62,986 bases of DNA from Vagococcus fluvialis bH819 (GCF_900163795.1 NZ_FWFD01000012.1:1-62986); one strand, 5' to 3'; shown: positions 43,493-53,802, numbered from the stretch's first letter. Made by a program: numbers and translations. The notes: generated by a model not told the origin, from the sequence alone.

Positions 43493-43888
43493 ATGAAAAA
43501 ATTTATATTAAGTATATTAATTATTGGTGGGATTATTATTGGAGGGCCAATTTTGGGGTCTAAATTAACAGAAGGACAAGTTTCTACTCAAAATAATGAT
43601 TTAGGACAAGTTTTTGACCGTTTTAATTTAACTATTAAAAAAGAACCATCTTACGTAGTGACAAATAATAAATTCGGCACAAAGCAAGAACCAGGTGGTT
43701 ATTTATATACACAAAAAGCAATCAGTGAAAGTGGCAAAAGTTATGATTTAACGTACTATACTCCTGGAGAGTTGAGAGAGAATGCTATTCTTAAGCTGGA
43801 CACTAAGGGGCGTTTTGTAGAGACTTGGGAAGAAGTCCAGAAAGAAGACGTTCCTAAGAATGTTTTAGAGAAATTAAAAGCTAGTTAA
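43493..43888 (+). CDS. YxeA-family (DUF1093) exported protein
   Basis: A 131-residue protein with an N-terminal signal or anchor (MKKFILSILIIGGIIIGGPIL) and a small beta-rich domain (YLYTQKAISESGKSYDLTYYT) typical of YxeA. Family function is unknown; Bacillus members are small exported proteins. The start follows CTGGAGAAATAAAA. It ends in a strong terminator. Confidence 0.82.
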   Translation: MKKFILSILIIGGIIIGGPILGSKLTEGQVSTQNNDLGQVFDRFNLTIKKEPSYVVTNNKFGTKQEPGGYLYTQKAISESGKSYDLTYYTPGELRENAILKLDTKGRFVETWEEVQKEDVPKNVLEKLKAS

Positions 43889-43890
43889 TT

Positions 43891-43937
43891 AAAAAGTGAT
43901 GCTTATGAGAAAAACTTTCTCAATAAGCATCACTTTT
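43891..43937. terminator. Bidirectional terminator between the yxeA-like and L,D-transpeptidase genes
   Basis: AAAAGTGATGCTTAT pairs with ATAAGCATCACTTTT in a stem extended by GAGAAA/TTTCTC. Confidence 0.92.
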
Positions 43938-43964
43938 AATTTGAATAGATAATAAAACTAGAGT

Positions 43965-45335
43965 TTAAAAGATAACAACTGGCACACCAACATCGATCAT
44001 ATCGTACAATTTAGCACACACGCTAGGCGGTGTGTTGATACAACCATGGGAACCGACTGTTAGATAAGAATCTCCACCATATGAATTTGGATTTTGCCAT
44101 GATGAATCGTGGATTCCAACGCCTGTCCAATCAATAGGCATCCAATAATCAACAGGACTTGGTATTTCACCACCACGTAGTATTTGATCTCTCTGTTTAT
44201 TCCAAACATAGAACATACCAGGTGGTGTTGGGGTACTTGGTTTACCAGTAATAACAGGCGTTTCAAGAGCAACAGCCCCGTCTTTGTAGTACCACATATG
44301 TTGTGCTTGGAGGTCGACTTCAATATAGGTATTGCTGACTAAAGGTCCTCCAGGAGTACCGCTACCAACAGCCGCAGGTACACGACCGTTGAAGTCTTTT
44401 CCAGCTAGGATAGCTTCTGTTAAACCAGCAACCTCACTGTCGGTTGCAATTGTCCAACTCAAAGCGCCAGAAGGAACAGAAACTTCGCCACGTTTTGTAC
44501 TTTTGAACTTAGAAGCATTGGTACTTGTATTATAAGTTGCTCCGAGCTCTTCTACATATTTTCTAACTTCATCTTCTTTTAAATCAATTTTACCGTCTTG
44601 GTAAACAATCCAAGAAGCTACTTTTTCTTTTGGGATAGCAACATCTTGCCCATTAATGCTATATGAACCATTAATTTCTGCAATTTGATTAATTGTATCC
44701 ATTTCTTTTTTTAGAGCTTCATCTGTAGCTAAAATAGTAGGTTTAGCAAGATACTTTGTTAATTCGATTTCTGCAGCACCCTTAGTTAAATCTTTTTTGG
44801 CTGCTTTAATAAAGGCTGCTTCATCAATTGAGTCTCCTTGAACTTCAGGAATAATTTGGAATTTGCCATCTTTATGCTCAACAGATGCATTGGTTGTTTT
44901 TGTTCTTGATTTATTGAATGTTTCGAGTTCTTTGTTAACAGCAACTAAAGCCGTATCGACCGCTTTTTGATTATAGCCTTTAGAAATTAATTCACCTTTT
45001 TCAGGCGTTTTAATATAAGACATAAACCATAGCCATGAATTTTGGTCACTCATCGCTTTAGAGACAGTAGTATCAAGATCATACTCCATACCTAAATCTT
45101 TTTTAGGAATAACTTTCCACTCTTTGCCATCGTTAAGGACAGTAAAACTTTCAGCATCTACACTTGTTTGTAATTTTTCTTTGGCATCCTTTTCAGATAA
45201 ATTACTGATATCAGTATTGCCAATGGTTGTTTTTGGCAAAAATTGACTTTGAAAACGAATCGATTGATAGCAGTAGCCAATCACTAGGACTAATATTATC
45301 AACAAAGGAACCAATAGCCATTTTTTCTTGTTCAT
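43965..45335 (-). CDS. L,D-transpeptidase (YkuD domain) with N-terminal PG-binding domains
   Basis: A 456-residue enzyme anchored by a transmembrane helix (about 7-25). Two peptidoglycan-binding-4 type domains (about 40-330) precede the YkuD catalytic domain (about 335-456). Catalytic Cys432 lies in SHGCINTPP, with His in HDSSW upstream. It forms 3-3 cross-links, a route that resists beta-lactams other than carbapenems; the layout equals Enterococcus faecium Ldt-fm. ATG follows AAGGGAGTTCTTGC. A WalR-like box overlaps its promoter. Confidence 0.93.
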   Translation of the reverse strand: MNKKKWLLVPLLIILVLVIGYCYQSIRFQSQFLPKTTIGNTDISNLSEKDAKEKLQTSVDAESFTVLNDGKEWKVIPKKDLGMEYDLDTTVSKAMSDQNSWLWFMSYIKTPEKGELISKGYNQKAVDTALVAVNKELETFNKSRTKTTNASVEHKDGKFQIIPEVQGDSIDEAAFIKAAKKDLTKGAAEIELTKYLAKPTILATDEALKKEMDTINQIAEINGSYSINGQDVAIPKEKVASWIVYQDGKIDLKEDEVRKYVEELGATYNTSTNASKFKSTKRGEVSVPSGALSWTIATDSEVAGLTEAILAGKDFNGRVPAAVGSGTPGGPLVSNTYIEVDLQAQHMWYYKDGAVALETPVITGKPSTPTPPGMFYVWNKQRDQILRGGEIPSPVDYWMPIDWTGVGIHDSSWQNPNSYGGDSYLTVGSHGCINTPPSVCAKLYDMIDVGVPVVIF

Positions 45336-45360
45336 GCAAGAACTCCCTTATCACTTTTTT

Positions 45361-45397
45361 TGTAACAATATTGTAACATATAGGAAGATAAATACAA
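45361..45397 (-). promoter_or_regulatory. Promoter of the L,D-transpeptidase gene with WalR-like box
   Basis: Minus strand TTGTAT (45397-45392), 16-bp spacer, extended -10 TGTTACAAT with TACAAT at 45375-45370. On the plus strand TGTAAC-N5-TGTAAC (45361-45377) is a perfect fit to the WalR (YycF) consensus TGTWAH-N5-TGTWAH and covers the -10, a position expected for repression. Confidence 0.65.
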
Positions 45398-45444
45398 GTA
45401 GATTTGCTTATGTACAGAAAGTATTAAGAATTAACTATATAAAA

Positions 45445-45476
45445 AAGAATCGATCAGATAAAAAATGATCGATTCT
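45445..45476. terminator. Terminator after the deacetylase gene
   Basis: AAGAATCGATCA pairs with TGATCGATTCTT around 8 bases; on the minus strand it follows the deacetylase stop and is trailed by TTTTTTA. Confidence 0.8.
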
Positions 45477-45479
45477 TCA

Positions 45480-46334
45480 TTATTTCACTACTCTTGCGTC
45501 ATTTGCTCCATAATAATTAAGTGGTTCTTTAGGTTGATTCAAGAGTGCATCTACTGTGACAAAATTATATCCCTGTTGAGTAAGGTTATCAATAATAGTT
45601 GGAACTGCATTAATTGTTTCAGTGTAAATATCATGCATAAGAATAATCGAACCAGGTTGTGTTGTTTGTGTCACTTGATTGATAATCATTTGCGTATTTT
45701 TAGTTGACCAGTCTTTTGAATCTACAGACCATTCAATAAGTGGTCGATTTGCGATTTTTGCTACTAGTGGATTAGCTGCTCCGTAGGGTGGTCGAATATA
45801 TTTAAAGGATTCTTTAAATAGTTTAGTTGATTTTTGATCCATCTCTTCAACGTCTTGCTTTAGCATTTTTTCATTCATTTGGCTTAAATTATGATGATAC
45901 ATTGAATGACTTCCAATGATATGCCCCTCATCCTTCATCCTTTTGAGTAAATCTTCATTGCCATCTATGTTTTGACCAAGAATAAAGAAAGTTGCTTTAA
46001 TTCCTTTTTGACTTAAGATATCTAGTAGTTTACTGGTTGTTTCTCGTTTAGGTCCATCGTCAAAAGTGAGAGCAATCGATTGTTCATTGACGGCTTCTTC
46101 TAATTTTTCTTCTTTTGTTGTTTCAGAGGTTTCAGTTGACTGTATGCTAGATTCAGTTATTGTGGACGTACTTATTTTTGTTTTTTCAATTGATGAAGTT
46201 GAAGTAGCAACAGTTTCATATGTAATCGACTTGTTTTTTTCAGCATCCTTGGCTAATGATTTCCAAAGAAAAATACTCATCAAAATAAGCTCAATGATAA
46301 AGAAAGCAATTAAGTACTTAATATATTTTTTCAT
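45480..46334 (-). CDS. Membrane-anchored polysaccharide deacetylase (PgdA-like)
   Basis: A 284-residue carbohydrate esterase 4 protein with an N-terminal anchor (about 8-26), a Ser/Thr-rich stalk (about 35-80) and a NodB domain (about 88-275). The motifs are LTFDDGPK (catalytic Asp plus metal Asp), GSHSMYHH (metal His pair) and RPPYGA; a later LMHDIY holds the final His. It probably removes acetyl groups from peptidoglycan GlcNAc, giving lysozyme resistance. Peptidoglycan as substrate is inferred from relatives. Confidence 0.9.
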   Translation of the reverse strand: MKKYIKYLIAFFIIELILMSIFLWKSLAKDAEKNKSITYETVATSTSSIEKTKISTSTITESSIQSTETSETTKEEKLEEAVNEQSIALTFDDGPKRETTSKLLDILSQKGIKATFFILGQNIDGNEDLLKRMKDEGHIIGSHSMYHHNLSQMNEKMLKQDVEEMDQKSTKLFKESFKYIRPPYGAANPLVAKIANRPLIEWSVDSKDWSTKNTQMIINQVTQTTQPGSIILMHDIYTETINAVPTIIDNLTQQGYNFVTVDALLNQPKEPLNYYGANDARVVK

Positions 46335-46387
46335 GAGACCTCCTATTGGATAAAATATCTATTATTATTTAAAAATTTAACACGATG

Positions 46388-46423
46388 TCTATTCTAGAAT
46401 AGATAAGATATTTATTCAATCAA
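46388..46423 (-). promoter_or_regulatory. Deacetylase promoter with a 16-bp perfect palindrome
   Basis: Minus strand TTGATT (46423-46418), 16-bp spacer, TATTCT (46401-46396). TCTATTCTAGAATAGA (46388-46403) is perfectly palindromic and covers the -10, so it is a candidate operator of an unknown repressor. Confidence 0.55.
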
Positions 46424-46524
46424 AAACTAAAAGATAGTTTGATGATATTTGCACAGAATAACTTACTTATTAGGAACTAAGCCAAAAAACATATAAATAT
46501 ATATTCTAAAAAAGGAGCTAAAAA

Positions 46525-46560
46525 AGAAGAGGCTGACATTGGAATCAGCCTCTTCTTTTT
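46525..46560 (-). terminator. Terminator after ldh
   Basis: AAAAGAAGAGGCTGA pairs with TCAGCCTCTTCTTTT around 8 bases. The A-run makes it bidirectional. Confidence 0.9.
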
Positions 46561-46564
46561 AATA

Positions 46565-47530
46565 TTAATTGCCTAATTCATTAAAGGCATCATCCATAAT
46601 TTCTTTCAACTTCTTAGCAGAGTAATCAAATTTTTCTTGCTCAGCGTCAGTTAGTGGAATTTCAATCACATCGTGAACCCCAGTCCGGTTAATAACAGCA
46701 GGCGCACCAATAAAGATATCACTTAATCCGTAATGACCGTCTAAATAAACAGATAATGGTAAGACTGCATTTTCGTCATTAAGAATAGCTTTAGTAATAC
46801 GAGCTAAAGAAACAGCAATACCATAAAATGTTGCTCCTTTTTTCTCAATAATTGTATAAGCAGCATCTCTAACTTTGAAGAATAAATTAACTAGTTCCTC
46901 TTCATCAACATCTGGATGGTCTTTGACCCATTCATAGATTTGTAGACCAGCAATGTTAGCGTGAGACCAAACTGGGAATTCCGTATCTCCATGCTCACCT
47001 AAAATATAACCATGGACATTTCTTGCATCAACACCAACGAGTTCAGCGATAGCTTGACGGTAACGAGCAGAATCAAGAGATGTTCCACTACCAATGATTT
47101 TATGTTGAGGAAATCCTGAAAACTTCCAAGTGGCGTAGGTTAGGATGTCTACGGGATTTGTTGCGACAAGAAAGATTCCGTTAAAACCTGAATCAACAAT
47201 ATTCTTCACAATATCTTGGAATATTTTTAAGTTTTTATTAACTAAATCAAGTCGTGTTTCGCCTGGTTTTTGAGCAGCGCCAGCAGTGATCACGACGATA
47301 TCAGCATCGTGACAGTCTGAATACTGAGCTGCATAGATTTTTTTAGGTGAAGTAAAAGCGAGGGCGTGAGATAAGTCAATGGCGTCTCCTTCAGCTTTAT
47401 TTGTGTCTATATCAATAATTCCAATCTCTTGAGCAATATTTTGAGTTACTAAGGCAAAAGTGTAGCTAGAGCCAACAGCACCATTACCGATAACAATAAT
47501 TTTTTGGTGAGTAAATGTTTGAATTGTCAT
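46565..47530 (-). CDS. ldh: L-lactate dehydrogenase
   Basis: A 321-residue NAD-dependent enzyme reducing pyruvate to L-lactate. The Rossmann motif is [13 protein letters not shown], the substrate loop [13 protein letters not shown] contains the LDH-specific Gln and Arg, and the catalytic His is in [12 protein letters not shown], all favouring LDH over malate dehydrogenase. It is monocistronic with a strong promoter, as expected for a homofermentative organism. The ribosome site is AAAGGAGATTTTTGT. Confidence 0.97.
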   Translation of the reverse strand: MTIQTFTHQKIIVIGNGAVGSSYTFALVTQNIAQEIGIIDIDTNKAEGDAIDLSHALAFTSPKKIYAAQYSDCHDADIVVITAGAAQKPGETRLDLVNKNLKIFQDIVKNIVDSGFNGIFLVATNPVDILTYATWKFSGFPQHKIIGSGTSLDSARYRQAIAELVGVDARNVHGYILGEHGDTEFPVWSHANIAGLQIYEWVKDHPDVDEEELVNLFFKVRDAAYTIIEKKGATFYGIAVSLARITKAILNDENAVLPLSVYLDGHYGLSDIFIGAPAVINRTGVHDVIEIPLTDAEQEKFDYSAKKLKEIMDDAFNELGN

Positions 47531-47567
47531 ACAAAAATCTCCTTTGTGATGATCTTATTAGGTGTCA

Positions 47568-47596
47568 ATTATATCATTCAAAAAAATGAATGTCAT
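47568..47596 (-). promoter_or_regulatory. Strong promoter of ldh
   Basis: Minus strand ATGACA (47596-47591), 17-bp spacer, extended -10 TGATATAAT with TATAAT at 47573-47568. A small inverted repeat ATTCA/TGAAT lies in the spacer. Confidence 0.82.
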
Positions 47597-47676
47597 TTTG
47601 AAAGCATTATGAAAAAAGTAAAACGGGAACAAGAGTTTAAATATTAATCAATATTTATGGGGATATTAGGGAAATA

Positions 47677-47685
47677 TGTTATAAT
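47677..47685 (+). promoter_or_regulatory. Extended -10 promoter of the pth-mfd operon
   Basis: TGTTATAAT is a perfect extended -10, 80 bp upstream of pth; no good -35 is present. Confidence 0.65.
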
Positions 47686-47765
47686 TATTGAGAATCTGGA
47701 CACTTTTAAGTGTGCGGATATTTTCTTGTTAGATATATATTATTAAAATAATGGAGGAAATAACC

Positions 47766-48335
47766 ATGAAATTAATCGTCGGCTTAGGTAATCCAGGAAG
47801 TAAATACCGTGAAACAAAACATAATATTGGCTTTATCACATTAGATGAAATTGCTTTTCAAGAAAAAATTTCTTTTAAAAAACATCAATTTGAAGCTGAT
47901 ATTGCAGAGTTTTTTATCAATGGTGAAAAGATTGTTTTAGCAAAACCCCAGACTTTTATGAATGAATCAGGACGCTCAGTTCGTCCGTTAATGACGTATT
48001 ATAATATATCGGAAGAGGATCTTTTAGTGATTTATGATGATCTAGATTTACCGATTGGTCGCATTCGTTTACGTCAAAAAGGAAGTGCTGGCGGTCATAA
48101 CGGAATTAAAAGTATTATTTCACATTTAGGAACTCAAGAATTTAACCGAATAAAAGTTGGGATTGATCGTCCTAAAGCCGGTCAAGAAGTTGTCAACTAC
48201 GTATTAGGTAGCTTTCCAAAGGCTACCCATGATGATATGTTGCAATCAGTCCAAAGTGCAGCTAAAGCGTCACTTTATTGGGCGAGTGGTCATGATTTTG
48301 TCGATACGATGAATCATTATAATTTAAAAAAGTAA
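47766..48335 (+). CDS. pth: Peptidyl-tRNA hydrolase
   Basis: A 189-residue enzyme that frees tRNA from prematurely released peptidyl-tRNA. Catalytic His19 lies in KHNIGF, and GLGNPGSKY, KPQTFMNESG and GSAGGHNGIKSI are Pth signatures. I use ATG 47766: the upstream ATG at 47751 is part of the ATGGAGG ribosome site. It begins the conserved housekeeping block and is followed 15 bp later by mfd. Confidence 0.98.
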   Translation: MKLIVGLGNPGSKYRETKHNIGFITLDEIAFQEKISFKKHQFEADIAEFFINGEKIVLAKPQTFMNESGRSVRPLMTYYNISEEDLLVIYDDLDLPIGRIRLRQKGSAGGHNGIKSIISHLGTQEFNRIKVGIDRPKAGQEVVNYVLGSFPKATHDDMLQSVQSAAKASLYWASGHDFVDTMNHYNLKK

Positions 48336-48350
48336 GAAAGAAGGCAGACA

Positions 48351-51300
48351 ATGTATTTAAATAAAGCACTTGTTGGTCGACTAAATCAAAGTGATAAAAT
48401 AAATGAATGGCAAGAGCAACTTGTTAAGGAGTCAGCACAGTTGATAACAGGGTTAGCAGGTTCGGCAAAATCACTAACGATTTCAACTCTACTTGCTAAA
48501 AAGAAAAAGATATTAGTCGTTACCCCCAATTTATACTATGCCAATAAACTAGTAGATGATCTTCAACATATAATAGAAGAAAAGTATCTACATTTTTTCC
48601 CAGTAGATGAAGTCACAGCTGTTGAAATGTCCTTTTCATCACCAGAGGCATTATCTGATCGAATCAATGCGCTTAATTTTTTAGCCAGTAACAATCCGGG
48701 GATTTTAGTCACACCTTTAGCCGGTTTAAGACGTTTCTTACCTAATCCTAAAGTTTGGAAAGAGCAAACAATTATTTTGGAAAAAGAAGGAACAGTGGAC
48801 TTAACTAAATTACCTGAATCTCTTGTTTTATTAGGCTACGAGAGACAACAGATGATAGGGAAACCAGGTGAATTCAGTGTTAGGGGAAGTATTATAGATA
48901 TCTATCCTTTAACGAGTGATTATCCTGTTCGAATTGATTTATTTGATGATGAAATTGAATCTTTACGCTTATTTGATGCAGATACGCAACGATCTATTAA
49001 AGAAATTGATCAGATAATGATTTCACCAGCAATGGATACGCCGATAACAAAAGAACAATTAGTATTAGGTGCTGAGAAAATTCAAAAATTAATGGAAACC
49101 AAACTTTCTTTAATGGCACCAAGTGAGGAAAAAGAACAAGTAGCAGCTTATTTCGAATCAATTATTAGTGAATGGAGTCAAGGTCATCCAACAGATGAGG
49201 TCAAAATATACGGTGATTTATTGTTTGATAAAAAACATTATCTAACCAACTATTTAAAACCTTCTGATTTTATTATGATTGATGATTATAGTCGAATGGT
49301 CGAAAGTGAACGAGAAATTCTTCGTGAAGAAGGCGAGTGGATTACACTTAAATTAGAAGAAGGTGTGTTTTTTGAAGACCATACTTTAGGTGGAGATTTT
49401 AGAAGTATTTTGAAAGAAGCTAAACAAGGTAAAACTTACTTTTCACTTTTCCAAAAAGGGATGGGGAATCTGCGCTTTTCAGCGATTCATCCTTTCGAGT
49501 ATCGAACCATGCAGCAATTTTTTGGACAAATGCCACTTTTAAAAACGGAAATGGACCGTTGGAAAAAACAGAATCAAAGTGTGATAGTTCTTGCTGAAAA
49601 TGAAGAAAGAACGCAAAAAGTTGAAGCACTGTTAATGGATTTTGAAATTCCAGCTGTTGTTAATAATAGTGAAAAATTAATTCCAGGAGAAATTCAAATT
49701 CAAACAGGTTCTTTGGCTTCAGGCTTTGAATTACCAGAAGAAAAATTAGTGGTACTAGTGGAAAAAGAAATACTCCATACTCAAACTAAAAAACGAGCTA
49801 GAAAACAAACAATATCTAATGCGGAACGTTTAAAGAGTTACAATGAATTAAAACCTGGCGATTATGTTGTTCATGCTAATCATGGGATTGGTAAATACAT
49901 TGGAATGGAAACGCTTCTTAGTGGTGGAATCCATCAAGATTACATGACAATTCTTTATAAGAATAATGATAAACTATTTATACCTGTAACCCAACTGGAT
50001 TTGATTCAAAAATATGTTGCCTCTGAATCTAAAACACCTCGAGTGAATAAGCTTGGTGGTAGCGAATGGGTAAAAACAAAAAATAAAGTTTCAGCTAAAG
50101 TCGAAGATATTGCAGATGATTTAATTCAACTCTATGCGGAACGAGAAGCTCAAAAAGGGTATGCTTTTGGACCAGATGATGATTATCAAATGGAATTTGA
50201 AGGTAACTTCCCTTACACCGAAACAGATGACCAACTTAGAAGTATTCAGGAAATTAAACAAGACATGGAAAAAGAACGTCCAATGGATCGTTTACTTGTA
50301 GGAGATGTTGGGTATGGTAAGACAGAAGTTGCCATTCGTGCTGCTTTTAAAGCTGTTAGAGATGGAAAACAGGTAGCGATTTTAGTACCAACCACGATTT
50401 TAGCGCAACAACACTATGAAACAATGCGAGACCGATTTGCTAATTTTCCAGTGAACGTTGGTTTAATGAGCCGGTTTAGAACGAAAAAACAACAAAATGA
50501 AACAGCTGATAAATTGAAAAAAGGTCAAATAGATATTGTTGTTGGAACACATCGTATTTTATCTAAAGATGTGGAATTTATGGATATTGGTTTAGTAGTC
50601 GTTGATGAGGAACAGCGTTTTGGTGTGAAGCATAAGGAAAGATTAAAACAATTAAAGTCACAAGTTGATGTTCTTACATTAACAGCAACGCCGATTCCTA
50701 GGACGCTGCATATGTCCATGCTTGGTGTCCGTGATTTATCAGTTATCGAAACACCACCGGCTAACCGTTATCCCGTTCAAACCTATGTGATGGAAAAGAA
50801 TCCTGGTGCTATTAGAGAAGCATGTGAGCGCGAGATTGCTCGTGGCGGTCAGATTTTTTATCTTTATAATCGTGTGGATACTATTGAGCAAAAAGTAGAT
50901 GAATTACGAGCGATGTTACCAGATGCAAGAATTAGTTATGCTCACGGTCAAATGACTGAAGTTCAATTAGAGAACGTCTTAATGGAGTTTATCAACGGAG
51001 ATTATGATATTTTAGTTACGACGACAATCATTGAAACTGGGGTTGATATTCCCAATGTCAACACTTTGTTTGTTGAAAATGCTGATTACATGGGCTTGTC
51101 TCAGTTATATCAATTAAGAGGTCGGGTTGGTCGTAGTAATCGTGTCGCGTATTCTTATTTTATGTACGAACCACAAAAAGTATTAAATGAAGTAAGTGAA
51201 AAACGACTACAGGCTATCAAAGATTTTACTGAGTTAGGTTCAGGTTTTAAGATTGCTATGCGAGATCTGTCCATTCGTGGTGCTGGTAATTTGTTAGGTG

Positions 51301-51893
51301 CACAACAACATGGCTTTATTGACTCTGTTGGTTTTGACATGTACACACAAATGCTGACTGAAGCAGTTAATCGAAAACAAGGAATGGAAAGTAAAGACAC
51401 TAAAACAGTAACAGAACTTGATTTAGGGATTGATGCGTATATTCCAACTGACTATATTGAGGATGAACGACAAAAAATTGAAATATACAAACGTATCAGA
51501 CAACTGGATAATCAAGAAATGTTTGATGAGCTAGAGGCTGACTTACTAGACCGTTTTGGAGAGTATCCTGATGAAGTGGCAAATCTTTTAACAGTTGGTT
51601 TGATTAAAATGAATAGTGAGTTTGCTTTGGTTGAAAAAATTAAGAAAGAACAATTAACAGTCCATGTCTGTTTATCTAAAGAAGGAACGAATGCGTATAA
51701 CATTGAGCAAGTATTTAAAGCTTTGTCAGCAACGACACTTAAAGCAGAACTTAATTCTGATGATAAATTAGTAATACAGCTAAAACTGGTAAAACAAACA
51801 TCTAAAGTTTTTTGGTTACAAGAACTATCTCAATTTATCGCTGCTTTAAGAGAAGAAAAATATGTAAAAAAAGAGCAGAAAGATAATAAATAG
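48351..51893 (+). CDS. mfd: Transcription-repair coupling factor Mfd
   Basis: An 1180-residue translocase that removes stalled RNA polymerase and recruits UvrA. Domains in order: UvrB-like N-terminal region (about 1-420), RNA-polymerase interaction domain (about 495-570, GDYVVHANHGIGKY), SF2 helicase with Walker A GDVGYGKTEVA and DEEQRFG box, and C-terminal regulatory domain. Length and order are normal. The downstream flippase gene begins 9 bp after its stop. Confidence 0.98.
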   Translation: MYLNKALVGRLNQSDKINEWQEQLVKESAQLITGLAGSAKSLTISTLLAKKKKILVVTPNLYYANKLVDDLQHIIEEKYLHFFPVDEVTAVEMSFSSPEALSDRINALNFLASNNPGILVTPLAGLRRFLPNPKVWKEQTIILEKEGTVDLTKLPESLVLLGYERQQMIGKPGEFSVRGSIIDIYPLTSDYPVRIDLFDDEIESLRLFDADTQRSIKEIDQIMISPAMDTPITKEQLVLGAEKIQKLMETKLSLMAPSEEKEQVAAYFESIISEWSQGHPTDEVKIYGDLLFDKKHYLTNYLKPSDFIMIDDYSRMVESEREILREEGEWITLKLEEGVFFEDHTLGGDFRSILKEAKQGKTYFSLFQKGMGNLRFSAIHPFEYRTMQQFFGQMPLLKTEMDRWKKQNQSVIVLAENEERTQKVEALLMDFEIPAVVNNSEKLIPGEIQIQTGSLASGFELPEEKLVVLVEKEILHTQTKKRARKQTISNAERLKSYNELKPGDYVVHANHGIGKYIGMETLLSGGIHQDYMTILYKNNDKLFIPVTQLDLIQKYVASESKTPRVNKLGGSEWVKTKNKVSAKVEDIADDLIQLYAEREAQKGYAFGPDDDYQMEFEGNFPYTETDDQLRSIQEIKQDMEKERPMDRLLVGDVGYGKTEVAIRAAFKAVRDGKQVAILVPTTILAQQHYETMRDRFANFPVNVGLMSRFRTKKQQNETADKLKKGQIDIVVGTHRILSKDVEFMDIGLVVVDEEQRFGVKHKERLKQLKSQVDVLTLTATPIPRTLHMSMLGVRDLSVIETPPANRYPVQTYVMEKNPGAIREACEREIARGGQIFYLYNRVDTIEQKVDELRAMLPDARISYAHGQMTEVQLENVLMEFINGDYDILVTTTIIETGVDIPNVNTLFVENADYMGLSQLYQLRGRVGRSNRVAYSYFMYEPQKVLNEVSEKRLQAIKDFTELGSGFKIAMRDLSIRGAGNLLGAQQHGFIDSVGFDMYTQMLTEAVNRKQGMESKDTKTVTELDLGIDAYIPTDYIEDERQKIEIYKRIRQLDNQEMFDELEADLLDRFGEYPDEVANLLTVGLIKMNSEFALVEKIKKEQLTVHVCLSKEGTNAYNIEQVFKALSATTLKAELNSDDKLVIQLKLVKQTSKVFWLQELSQFIAALREEKYVKKEQKDNK

Positions 51894-51902
51894 GTGAACT
51901 GT

Positions 51903-53480
51903 ATGGGAGATAAAACAATAGAAAAAAGCATGATGCAAGGAGCGGTAGTGCTAATTGTAACATCTTTTATTGTTAAAATATTAAGTGCTGTCTACCGTGT
52001 ACCATTTCAAAATTTGGTCGGTGATGAGGGTTTTTATGTATACCAGCAAGTCTATCCAATTTATGGTATAGCGATGACCCTTTCGTTATCTGGGTTACCA
52101 GTTTATCTATCCAAATTACTGGCAGCTAAAGAAACACAAGAAGAACAAGCTAAAGTGATTAATTATTTCTTTTTAACCGTAAGTGTTTTATCACTAATTG
52201 GTTTTGTGATCTTATATTTTGGGTCAACTCTGCTAGCAAATGCAATGGGGGATCTATCTCTAGCCCCGTTAATCAAAATGGTCTCTTTAATTTTTCTATT
52301 AGTGCCTTTCTTATCAACTTACCGTGGCTTCTATCAAGGTCAAATGGAAATGAAGCCAACTGCCTTTTCCCAATTATTAGAGCAAGGTAGTCGAGTCACA
52401 GTTATTTTAGTTGCAGGTTATTTATTTATGGTGAACGAATGGTCGGTTTATAAAATGGGAACAATTGCTACAGGTGGTGCACTCATTGGTGGCATTAGTG
52501 CATTAGCTATCCTTTATTTCTATGGAAGAAAAAATAAAAATGCACCCAAGATTAGTAGAAGTGAACTCAAAGGAATCGCTCATTTTTCGAAACGATTAAT
52601 TATCGAAGGTGGAACTTTATGTTTTTTTAGCGCTTACTTAGTTATTTTTCAATTAGTTGATTCCTTCACAGTGAAACAATATTTAGTCTTCAATGGTTTT
52701 GATGAAACTAGTGCTAAAGTAGCTAAAGGTGTGTTTGATCGTGGACAGCCGTTAGTTCAATTAGGTTTGGTAGTCGCAGTGAGTATGACGGCCACTTTCT
52801 TACCTACTTTAACGAAATACTACGTCACACGTCAAAAAGAAAAATATCAAGAAACGGTTCAATCCTATTTAAAAGTATCAGCAGCAATTGCTAGTGCAGC
52901 TTCTGTGGGTCTTGCTCTAGTTTTGCCTTATACAAATAAAGCGTTGTTCAGTGATAATAGTGGAGAAACTGCATTGGTTCTATTTATGTTTTCGATTTTT
53001 TTTGTATCAATGATCCAAAGCTACCAAACGATTTATCAAAGCCAAAGTTTAATGAGATATCAGTTTGTGGCAGCTTTGATGGGCTTATTTACTAAAATAA
53101 TTTTTACCCCAACATTAACCTATTATTTTAATACAGAAGGTGCTAGTATTAGTACTATACTAGGTTTAGGTGTTTGTTTCTTAGTGTTACATTGCTATTT
53201 AATTAGACAACAAAATAAGATTAGATTATCAAAACAATACATAGTCAAACTACTTATAAGTTTAACGTCAATGAGCAGCCTGTTAATTGTTTACCGTTTG
53301 GTACTAGAGCAGCTATCTTGGCTAGAATACGGCCGTTTAGGAAGTTTAATGTTGACATTAATAGGTGTTGCCGTTGGATTTACCATTTATATGGCATGTG
53401 TCATTCAAAGTCGTTTGTTTACAAAAAGTGAATGGGAAATGTTACCGTTTGGAAAAAAAGTTATCAACTATTTTTATTAA
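51903..53480 (+). CDS. Polysaccharide/lipid flippase (YabM/SpoVB-like MOP family)
   Basis: A 525-residue polytopic protein with about 14 helices. [23 protein letters not shown] at the N-terminus, [16 protein letters not shown] and QLLEQGSRV are the SpoVB/YabM signatures. It occupies the yabM place between mfd and rqcP. It probably flips an undecaprenyl-linked substrate; which is unknown, but it is distinct from the MurJ-type protein at 15589. I start at ATG 51903 because the GTG at 51894 overlaps the AGGTG ribosome site. Confidence 0.88.
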   Translation: MGDKTIEKSMMQGAVVLIVTSFIVKILSAVYRVPFQNLVGDEGFYVYQQVYPIYGIAMTLSLSGLPVYLSKLLAAKETQEEQAKVINYFFLTVSVLSLIGFVILYFGSTLLANAMGDLSLAPLIKMVSLIFLLVPFLSTYRGFYQGQMEMKPTAFSQLLEQGSRVTVILVAGYLFMVNEWSVYKMGTIATGGALIGGISALAILYFYGRKNKNAPKISRSELKGIAHFSKRLIIEGGTLCFFSAYLVIFQLVDSFTVKQYLVFNGFDETSAKVAKGVFDRGQPLVQLGLVVAVSMTATFLPTLTKYYVTRQKEKYQETVQSYLKVSAAIASAASVGLALVLPYTNKALFSDNSGETALVLFMFSIFFVSMIQSYQTIYQSQSLMRYQFVAALMGLFTKIIFTPTLTYYFNTEGASISTILGLGVCFLVLHCYLIRQQNKIRLSKQYIVKLLISLTSMSSLLIVYRLVLEQLSWLEYGRLGSLMLTLIGVAVGFTIYMACVIQSRLFTKSEWEMLPFGKKVINYFY

Positions 53481-53494
53481 ATGAGGTGAAAAAT

Positions 53495-53770
53495 ATGCGT
53501 TTAGATAAATACTTAAAAGTATCACGTATTATTAAAAGAAGAACAGTTGCAAAAGAAATTGCGGATAAAGGACGAATTCAAGTGAATGGTCAAATTGCGA
53601 AATCATCAACATCTATTAAAATAGGAGATGTTATCAAGATTTTATTTGGCAATAAGACATTAGAGGTTCGGGTTTTAGATTTAAAAGATACAACAAAAAA
53701 AGAAGAAGCAAAAGATTTGTATGAAATTATGAGTGAAACACGAGAAACGAGTTATGAAAGTTTAGATTAG
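53495..53770 (+). CDS. rqcP: S4-domain protein RqcP (YabO/Hsp15-like)
   Basis: A 91-residue protein made almost wholly of an S4 RNA-binding domain ([20 protein letters not shown], then [21 protein letters not shown]). In Bacillus RqcP works with RqcH on stalled 50S subunits, helping to add alanine tails during ribosome quality control. ATG 53495 follows ATGAGGTGAAAAAT; the frame running upstream overlaps the flippase gene and is not used. Confidence 0.92.
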   Translation: MRLDKYLKVSRIIKRRTVAKEIADKGRIQVNGQIAKSSTSIKIGDVIKILFGNKTLEVRVLDLKDTTKKEEAKDLYEIMSETRETSYESLD

Positions 53771-53773
53771 CAT

Positions 53774-53802
53774 TAGACATTGAGAACATGACTTGGTATA
53801 AT
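53774..53802 (+). promoter_or_regulatory. Promoter of divIC
   Basis: TAGACA (53774-53779), 17-bp spacer, TATAAT (53797-53802), just after the rqcP stop. Confidence 0.7.
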
